From assembly GCA_030435675.1 (NCBI GenBank), contig CM059625.1, positions 124,001 through 188,000 of the forward strand: a stretch of DNA of 64,000 bases, read 5' to 3'. The position numbers and the translations under genes were made by a program. Shown one piece after another: positions 57,166 to 64,000 of the stretch. The stretch comes from Steinernema hermaphroditum. Lineage: Eukaryota > Nematoda > Chromadorea > Rhabditida > Steinernematidae. Each line of letters starts with the position of its first letter. Within the stretch, counting starts at the first letter, position 1. The notes beneath the pieces were generated by a model that saw only the letters and a list, made by a program, of their open reading frames with translations, was not told the DNA's origin and did not search any database.

Positions 57166-58916
57166 GAGTTCGTTAACAGACTATAAGAATATGGTGATTG
57201 AATGTAGAATTTCTACTCTTGCAAGAAATTGTACACAAGCGTATTCTTATGTGTATGCATGGTGTTTATTGCATTAATTTCAAATAAATTCTCCGAAAGT
57301 AACAGCGAACAGTGTACAGTAATACTGCCTCTGAATTTTATGAACGCACAGGAGTCGCGGATCACTCAGGGACAGTACCCTATTTTTTGCCCGTGTATGG
57401 TGGATGATTAATGCACCACTGGTTTTGCATATGCGTAATTTTTAAATCATTTCAGTGTTTAGAGATCTCGCGGATTTGATATTCTGTTTGTTTCTAAGGC
57501 TGCAGGACTTGTCAAAAAACTACCTCCTTTTCATCAGCTTGGTGAAGCTTCTCGCTTTCGTTTGTAACTTCGGACCTTCTGATCTTCACAATATACGTAC
57601 GAATTCTTATTAACTGCCCTCGGAAGAAATTTGACAGCTCCCTGCTGAATGCGGGAATCAACAGGAAGGTATTCTGTCTTGCATGTGAAAATTTCATCAC
57701 TTATTTCCTGTCCCTTTATGTCACCATAACGTTCGTTTGTCGCCATAACAGTTCTCGGTTCCATACAGCCAACATTGATATAAATAAGCTAGGAGCTGCT
57801 AGATCTGACGTAATAGGGAGGAGGCAAATGAGTGTCTAGTGTTTTCGTAGTACGTTCGCCTCAGTGAGGTTAGAGAAGAGCCCGTGGAGTGTCAATTGTC
57901 CTCGGCAGCATCTTATGGCATCTTTGCGTTCTCTGTCGTCTTATCTGCTCTCAACAGCGTCCTTTATTTCATTTCATATGCATTGATTTTGTGTTATCCG
58001 CCGAAAACGTGGTGCAGCAGGGACACAGACATTCGCACTTCAGCTTCCCACGATCGCACACCTTGGCGCATCGGGTTGGGACGGAGAAAGAAAATTAAAG
58101 CGAAAGTAGCTCCGAGAGCAAGCAGAGGGAGAACAGCAGTGGAACGAAAAGAGGCTCGGGAGACCACAACACCGCTTTAAACATTCACCATGCCGCATCC
58201 GCATTTTGCTATCATAGCTATGCAGCATTTTATGTTTCTCATGAACGTCCCTTTTTGAACAAATCTTGGCAAGACGCTCGTGTGTCAAACAACAAAGCCG
58301 TTGACGACATCGTCAGTGACATTGTCATGGTCGTCACTGACGTCGCGCCAAAAATGAGCGGATTGGCGCCCTTGTTTTGAATGTGGCATAGCGTCGAAGT
58401 ACTATACGTGCTCTCGGGCACCATTGTCAAAAAGCCCAACAAGGATATTCATTCCGGAATTTTCTCAGCTTTTAGTGCGACCGCATTTAAAGCGATTTCT
58501 ACCCATTTCGTGTAGCCCTTAGTCGGCATGTGTCGCAGAGGAGAGTGGCGCCGAATGTTTCAGCAGGGTAGAATGTAGTTTCCACATCCACTGCCCTATG
58601 CTGTCCTTAGGCAACATTGTTCGGTCCCGACAGAGTTGACGCGCCATGCCATTTTCTGTTCCGATTAGTTTTTGTTTACGTCTCGACTTTCTCAGTTGCC
58701 TCAAAGGACATCATCCAGTTGCGAGCTGTTGATTATGAATTTCCTGATTCCTTCATATCTCTTATATGTCAACGGTTATATCCGTTCTTTTATTTAGTAT
58801 TTCTACTATTTATTAGTTCTTAAAGATTAAAAAGCGAAAGTCGTGGTATTGTTGTGAGCTTGTTTCAGAAGTTCGACATGACAGTCCTGAAGAGCGGATA
58901 AAAGATATCAAACAGC
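57166..58916. other. Intergenic stretch with one small minus-strand frame
   Basis: About 1.75 kb. A single-exon minus frame (57534-57764) starts at an ATG and encodes 76 residues (MEPRTVMATNERYGDI...YKRKREASPS) with good-looking amino-acid use and a basic C-terminal motif, but no recognised domain. It may be a small gene or a fragment. A TTTCAG acceptor at 58863-58868 belongs to the next gene. Confidence 0.35.
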
Positions 58917-61567
58917 ATGGTCGTTATCGGAAGATTGTCTGCTCTCTCGCTCATTCTTGTCATTACCGGAATATGTGCCAAACGAAAACGATTTCCATGG
59001 TGAGGCAACACCACTGCGCGAATTGAGTATTTCGTTTTCCTCCAGCACAATATTTTCAGAGTGGAAAAATCAGTGTACTAACAACCGATATTCATTGAGT
59101 CGCCTACGGTGTCCTTTTTCATTGACCGTTTTGACGGGTTTACTGGCGATTTCCATGGTGAGGCAACCAGTAAACCCGTCAAAACGCCAGTACGGTGTCC
59201 TTTTTCATTAGCCGTTTTGACGGGTTTACTGGAAAAATCAGTGTACTAAGAACCGATATTCATTGAGTCGCCTACGGTGTCCTTTTTCATTAACCGTTTT
59301 GACGGGTTTACTGGCGTTTAAATTTTAGTAAAAAGACGGCATACGACCGACATACTACAAACTACCGTTCATGGAGAGAACAAATGACCGTTTGCGAACT
59401 CTTAGAAGGCTATGATCCCGCAGTGAGGCCAACGGGACGGACGCCATACAGTGAAAAGAGTTTGTTTAGAGAAAAGATATATGACATCTCCCGTAATTTT
59501 AGAAGGTCCTGTTGTCGTCAGTACGAGCCTGTACATCCAGTCAGTGAGCGCCGTCAGTGAACGAAACATGGTGAAAAGCTATTAATTTCGGCTCATGAAA
59601 AACATCATGATGTTTAGGAATTTGTTGCACAGTTTCGTTTCCAACAGGAATGGTTTGACGATAGATTACGCTTTGTTGACGACGAATACCGCAATTTTGA
59701 TTTCATTCACGTGTCAAGAGATCAAAAGCTGTGGATTCCCGATACCTTTTTTCAAAACGAGCGCAATGGTTGGTATCACATGCTTGACCAGGTTTGTGCG
59801 TTATTGCAATTTTACACTATATGATGCTTGCGTATTAATGTTTGCGCGAATACGAAACAAAGGGATGTAACTGCGTTGTATCTAATCAAGCTCACCTTAA
59901 GGAAAATCTATTCGTGAAAATTCGCTCAGACGGAAAAGTCATCTACAATCGACGTCTGACACTAACCCTGGCCTGCAACATGAACCTATTGCGCTATCCG
60001 ATGGACGTTCAGGAGTGTCTAATCGACTTCGCGAGTTGTTAGTGAATAGCACTATGCTGAAATATTTAACATGTCTTTTGTTCAGACGCTTACACCACAA
60101 ATGACATCATTTATGAATGGGACGAGATTGGAATTGCGGTTGATGAAGGAGCTAATGGCGCACTCCCAAACTTTGCAATTTCGTCTTTCAAAAATAGTTC
60201 TTGTCATAGCGTCACCAATACAGGAGCATACAGCTGTCTGCGCGTCGAACTCGAGCTTAGCCGTGTTTTCTCTTTTTTCTTGCTGCAGCTATACATCCCG
60301 TCAGCTATGCTAGTTGGAGTGTCATGGGTGTCTTACTGGATTGATTGGAAGTCAACGGCCGCACGGGTGCCCTTGGCTATTGTTACACTACTAACGATGA
60401 TAACACAGTCGCATGGTGAGTGCATCATACGCTAAATCGATACTTCGTTCTAGATGATGACTCTTAAACTATATTGAATTAGTCGTATGCCAAATTTCTC
60501 TACGGAAGCTCTGAGCGAGTAATAGAAAAGAAAATGTTGTCATGTTTTAGACATCAGAGAACATATTAAGGATCTCTTTCTTCGGCTATAGGAAAAAAGA
60601 CCCTGGAATAAGAAGCGGAATTAACAGGTTTTAAGTTTAACCCTGAGCACCGGCCAAGCCGGGGTCCGCCTACAGGCCTGTCGCGGTGGCATCGGCAAAC
60701 CCCGGCTGGACTTAAGCGCTGGCTTAGGTTTAAGACCTGTTGATTTTATGACTGGACGTACTTACCCGCACCGGATTTGCGTACCATTCTTACAGCTGGG
60801 TCTTTTTCTCCCAGGATCTTTCTTCAACATTAGTTATATTTCCTTGTAGCCATCAATTCCAATCTACCTCCCGTAAGCTACACAAAGGCTATCGACGTAT
60901 GGATTGGAGCGTGTGTAGTGTTCATTTTTGCGTCGCTCATTGAATATGCGGTAGTAAACTACATGGGGATCCTCGACGAACACAGGTGTGTTTGACTACG
61001 TGCCACAAAATTGTCTTACGTTTTAGAGAAATGCGCAAGGTTACGTCAAACCGAACTCGACTCTCAAATGTCATTGATAGAGATTTTCATTTATCTACAG
61101 CTCAACGTCCACAGTCCCCTACGTCGTATTCGTGGGATACCGAAAAAAAAGTAAAAGCAGAGTACGGCATTTTGAAACACAAAAATGCTCAGAGCCTTAT
61201 TCGAATGCGTCGTAAGCTCAGTTTTCAAATGCAAGTTGAAGAAGAAAACGGCGTTGAGCTTTCGGATCTCAACATGCCTTCCCGTGAGCTGCTCAGAGCC
61301 TACGACGAAGATTGGACGTTTCAAATGGACACAACCGACCTAGCATACGCAGGTCAGAGAAAACGAGTAGAACTGGTGCGCTGGTGCAACTTGCTTTCAT
61401 CCCGTGGACGAGCAGAGCGAATTGACATTGTTGCCCGGTAAAAGAAAAACACTTTGCTGCTATAAAAAAAGTTTACCCTGTTTAGGCTAATATTTCCAGT
61501 CGCCTTCATGATGTTCAATTTTGCGTACTGGAGCATCTACCTTAAGGAAGTTCAAACCACAAATTAA
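58917..61567 (+). CDS. Anion-type Cys-loop ligand-gated channel subunit (GluCl/pHCl-like)
   Basis: Nine exons: 58917-58999, 59329-59450, 59503-59570, 59618-59791, 59902-60034, 60086-60415, 60850-60985, 61027-61437 and 61486-61567, giving 512 residues. Signal peptide ([20 protein letters not shown]); [59 protein letters not shown]; the Cys-loop [15 protein letters not shown]; a second cysteine pair [19 protein letters not shown] typical of glutamate- and histamine-gated chloride channels; TM1-TM3 with [20 protein letters not shown]; and TM4. The pore entry reads [10 protein letters not shown] where most anion channels have PAR, so ion selectivity should be tested. The intracellular loop is about 140 residues. 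A TTTCAG acceptor lies 48 nt before the ATG. Exact subfamily not fixed. Confidence 0.93.
58986..59316 (+). repeat. Tandem and inverted duplications within intron 1 of the channel gene
   Basis: A unit of about 85 bp (AAAAATCAGTGTACTAA...TTTTGACGGGTTTACTGG) occurs at about 59063-59146 and again at 59231-59314. A shortened unit and an inverted piece (CCAGTAAACCCGTCAAAACG) lie between them. CGATTTCCATGGTGAGGCAA, which contains the exon 1 splice donor, occurs at 58989 and again near 59148. The intron was therefore built by local duplication that copied the donor site. Confidence 0.85.
60585..60822. mobile_element. Foldback element in an intron of the channel gene
   Basis: Nested inverted segments: GAAAAAAGACCCTGG (left) against CAGCTGGGTCTTTTTCTC (right), AACAGGTTTTAAG against TTTAAGACCTGTT, and an inner GC-rich part with CCAAGCCGGGGT against AACCCCGGCTGG. 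The segment is far more GC-rich than the rest of the 434-bp intron (60416-60849), which is the longest of the gene. It looks like a small non-autonomous DNA element. Confidence 0.6.
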
Positions 61568-62176
61568 TGTACAGGGGAAATATCAGACTTCTAATTGCCA
61601 ATAAATACTTTGTACGCATCTGATACGGGCAGTTTCTTGCGCAGATGATATTTTCTTGCAATTTCTGTCTTCGAGTATGAAGTAGATTACATAGATATTG
61701 CAATAACGTCTAAAATAAGTTTACACGACCCGTGAGCACCTCATGTTGCAAAGCTTGGTACACTATAACAGTTACTCATTATTAAATGTGTGAACTTAAA
61801 AGTTGAGTGAGTGGCTGAACAGTTTGAAGTTGGACGGTAGTAAGAAATCCTCATTCGCTAAGCACAGTTAATCAGAATCGTTTCTAATCACAGTTAATCA
61901 GAAATTTAAAATTATTTCGGGTCATAAGCGCGAACTTCGAATCAGAATCTGCCCTGAAAAATGACTCGTCACACATTGAGAAAGACACGGACACGATTGC
62001 AGTTGTCTGCATTACACTTTCTTTCCTTTTTTGTTATTCACACACTCAGGGTACGAGCGCTCTCTTGCATCTTCATGTAGAAAGGCGCAACCTCTCTGCC
62101 CCTTTCTCACAAGACTAAGAACAACATTGCCTTATCGCGGAAACAATCGCATTTCGCATCATAATGTACATTGGTT
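61568..62176. other. Intergenic stretch, nothing recognised
   Basis: About 600 bp between two plus-strand genes. A short duplication (CACAGTTAATCAGAAT / CACAGTTAATCAGAAA) is at 61863-61907. No other structure seen. Confidence 0.4.
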
Positions 62177-62445
62177 ATGACAGCCGATAACTCTACCGTC
62201 AGTCTGCAGTTATGGCGGAGCCTCTTGCACCCATGTAAGTGTGTGCTCGAGTTTATATCACAACAAAATAACTTGTAGGCATGCAGAGTTCTCATACGAT
62301 ATATATTCTGATCGCACTGATTATCGTTGCTGTTCTCAACATCGCTTTATGTGTCTACAACTGCAGGAGCCAGGCGTATCCATGTGTTCGTCATGCTGCT
62401 AGAAGAAGTGAAGATGCTGAAAGCCTTTACATGGAAGTTCTCTGA
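62177..62445 (+). CDS. 74-residue single-pass membrane protein with N-glycosylation site
   Basis: Two exons, 62177-62234 and 62279-62445 (44-bp intron, GTAAGT...TTGTAG), keep phase 1. The protein starts MTADNSTVSLQLWRSLLHP, with an NST sequon at residue 5, then a clean membrane helix (IYILIALIIVAVLNIALCVY), a Cys/Arg-rich juxtamembrane part (NCRSQAYPCVRHAARRSED) and a short acidic end (SLYMEVL). N-out topology with a glycosylated N-terminus, no signal peptide and this size recalls KCNE/MPS potassium-channel subunits, but the short tail lacks their longer conserved region. The exact splice phase and strong donor argue that it is real. It would be missed by length filters. Confidence 0.62.
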
Positions 62446-62639
62446 AACATTATGTAGTAGTCTTGCTATCGATGTAACTTTAAATTTTATATTGTAAGAG
62501 AATTCTCACCTTTTTATTTTTTACGAATTCCATTATGACTCACCTTCGATATATGCCACAGTAACAGTTAAGTAAAGTTATTCGAAATGTAATATTCAAA
62601 AATTCGTCTGATTTTGTGGATGCGAGGTTGAACTTGGTC

Positions 62640-62960
62640 TTTCGCACTCTTGTCGAAGCCTCACTCGTGTAGCGGTGGTAAGCGGTTGATCATTCACTCG
62701 CTCTCTGAGCGTGCGGTTGGTCAGGCAGCAAACTTTGTGACAGTTGTGATTGGCTTCCAGAGGGAATTGGAACCCCGGGAAGCCGCAATCCCACAACTGT
62801 TGACAAACAAGATGTCCGACGCCACGAATCCAGCTGCGCGAGAGGTCACCCTGAAAGTCGCACACCCTGTGAGAACACCACCACCGGCGAAGACGCAACT
62901 TCCTGGACGAAGGGTGCGTGTCTCCGGAGCAGGTGTGAGCTGCGGAGAGACTGAGTGTCG
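62640..62960 (+). repeat. GC-rich dispersed repeat, copy 1
   Basis: Shares ordered blocks with copy 2: CACTCGTGT(A/C)GCGGTGG, CGCTCTCTGAG.GTG, GGCTTCCAGAGGGAATTGG, GGAAGCCG...TCCCAC, ACAAGATGTCCGACGCCA, and GCGAAGACGCAACT. Composition is much richer in GC than the surroundings. No coding or tRNA-like element recognised. Confidence 0.8.
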
Positions 62961-63311
62961 CAAAAGTGCCGGATTGAAAGATCACCTGGCCCGCGAAAAA
63001 TCTCCTATCCATGTGCGAACCGGCAGGTCCGTTGACCTATGTTTGTATGTGTGTGTTTTCCCTTGAGCACGAGAATTGTGGCATTTGATCATTCGAAGAG
63101 CGATCGCTCGCAGACACCAGAAACGCTCTCGACCTGACCGCAGCGACCTGGACCGATTATAAAATACACGTTCACAATCGGCCCCACAGGCAGTCGGAAA
63201 GCGACAGGTGTGGCTTCTAAACCGTGCATCAGTTGTCAACCGGGTTAGACTTGAATAAAAAGGGTCTTACGAAGACTCTGTGCATTATGCGCCTGTGCCA
63301 ATGCGTAGGGA

Positions 63312-63610
63312 CTCTCACTCGTGTCGCGGTGGCGAGCGGTCGGTCCCACCGGTCGCTCTCTGAGTGTCTGGTTGGCCAGATCGCAAACCCTGTGGCTGTT
63401 GTGACTGTTCGGGCTTCCAGAGGGAATTGGGACACCCGGAAGCCGTAGTCCCACTACCGCCGACAACAAGATGTCCGACGCCAGGAATCCGACGCCAGGA
63501 ATCCGACGTGAGATGTCATCCCGAAGGTGGCTGACGCCCTGAGGACCAGCGAAGACGCAACTCCCGGAGCACGGACCATCAGATGCAAGCTCAGAAGCGC
63601 CCGTTGTGCC
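63312..63610 (+). repeat. GC-rich dispersed repeat, copy 2
   Basis: Same block order as copy 1, about 670 bp downstream in direct orientation, with a small internal tandem duplication (GACGCCAGGAATCC twice at 63478-63507). The sequence between copies is not shared. Confidence 0.8.
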
Positions 63611-63852
63611 GCAAACGACGTTCCGCTGCCGCAGCTGAATATTTGCCGATTCCCAGATGCCCCGTGAAGTGCGCCGTCTACGACCGGTTCAACATCTACG
63701 CCGCGCCAGGGATGAAGTCGTCTGCGAGACATCCTTTGTTAATAAAATGTCACCCTTGTTGATAAATTAATTTATGCAGCATGAACTATTTAAATGTTCC
63801 TTATAAATAAATATTTGTTTAGCTTCTTAATTTTTTAACTTATGAAGTAGGC

Positions 63853-64000
63853 TTATGCACCAGCCGTGGGGTCTTTCCATAAGTTCAGATTGACAGATGG
63901 AATCGTTTCACAAGGAACGATATTAGAACCATCATCCAACTGAAAGGCGTTTGGCACCATCGCTGGCATATTTTCACCAGTTAGACAGATAACACTCGCC
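63853..64000 (-). CDS. C-terminal end of an unidentified protein, runs off the window
   Basis: Minus-strand frame open to the window edge, ending in TAA at 63853-63855. It encodes ASVICLTGENMPAMVPNAF, then QLDDGSNIVPCETIP and SVNLNLWKDPTAGA. Amino-acid use is protein-like, with no low complexity. I do not recognise the family from 48 residues. The rest of the gene lies beyond 64000. Confidence 0.55.
   Translation of the reverse strand, partial: ASVICLTGENMPAMVPNAFQLDDGSNIVPCETIPSVNLNLWKDPTAGA

Larger units (their letters stand above)
62446..63852. other. Gene-free stretch with two GC-rich repeat copies
   Basis: Contains the repeats at 62640-62960 and 63312-63610. Open frames here (62596-63066, 63224-63470 and others) run across both copies on both strands and are products of GC-rich sequence rather than genes. 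Confidence 0.45.

Noticed and set aside
57534..57764. 76-residue minus-strand frame considered as a FLYWCH-type transposon fragment
   Set aside because: The spacing of Tyr, Cys and His residues does not fit that domain; left as an unassigned frame.
62596..63732. Overlapping long frames on both strands
   Set aside because: They fall on the GC-rich repeat copies and occur in several frames at once, as expected from composition.
1..64000. Prokaryotic defence or CRISPR-type system
   Set aside because: The intron-rich architecture, splice signals and gene content are those of a nematode chromosome; no repeat-spacer array or bacterial operon was seen.

Overview
The window is a piece of a chromadorean nematode genome, probably from a parasitic species I cannot name. 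The evidence is structural. Genes are cut by many short introns (often 40-60 bp) with TTTTCAG or TTTTTAG acceptors. Many first coding exons have an intron-type acceptor just upstream of the ATG, as expected for spliced-leader trans-splicing. Closely spaced same-strand genes look like operons. Gene content (sam-4/ddl-2-like pair, gcs-1, pde-4, nematode ligand-gated channels) fits. No bacterial, organellar, CRISPR, rRNA or tRNA feature was recognised. All exon models below were read by hand from splice sites, frame continuity and remembered family sequences.

Layout. 1-1147: 3' end of a gene with a ZNF598/Hel2-like tail (tentative). 1587-1885 (-): small secreted Gly/Tyr-rich peptide. 2351-3501 (-): sideroflexin. 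4077-5188 (+): glucosamine-6-phosphate N-acetyltransferase and a small downstream gene. 6092-8014 (+): BORCS5 (sam-4) and WASHC3 (ddl-2), an apparent operon. 8155-8910 (-): macrodomain hydrolase. 10749-13277 (+): nicotinic receptor alpha-type subunit. 13107-13558 and 13648-14131 (-): a small membrane protein, partly antisense to that receptor, and a BLOC-1 subunit 4 homologue. 14636-16076 (-): PLP/M6 proteolipid.

21141-30851 (+) is a pde-4 cAMP phosphodiesterase gene with at least three apparent alternative N-termini, one behind a TATA box. It is followed on the minus strand by RUSF1 (31905-34076) and an L-fucokinase (34296-36590). 37690-39040 (+) and 39849-40483 (-) are unrecognised genes. 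A long palindromic transposon-like element lies at 40830-41272. Then come gcs-1 (41991-44561), carboxypeptidase Q (45559-47317), two unrecognised membrane proteins (48624-49331 +, 49466-50398 -), MTO1 (53489-55858), PACRG (56116-57165), an anion-type Cys-loop channel (58917-61567), a 74-residue single-pass membrane protein (62177-62445), a pair of GC-rich repeats (62640-63600), and the last exon of a minus-strand gene leaving the window.

Functionally the window mixes housekeeping genes (glutathione, UDP-GlcNAc, fucose salvage, mitochondrial tRNA modification, serine transport) with neuronal genes (two Cys-loop channels, PLP/M6, PDE4). It also holds a cluster of three endolysosomal trafficking subunits from three complexes (BORC, WASH, BLOC-1) within 8 kb. 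Large stretches without recognisable genes (16-21 kb and 50.4-53.5 kb) hold diverged repeats or nothing that I can name.
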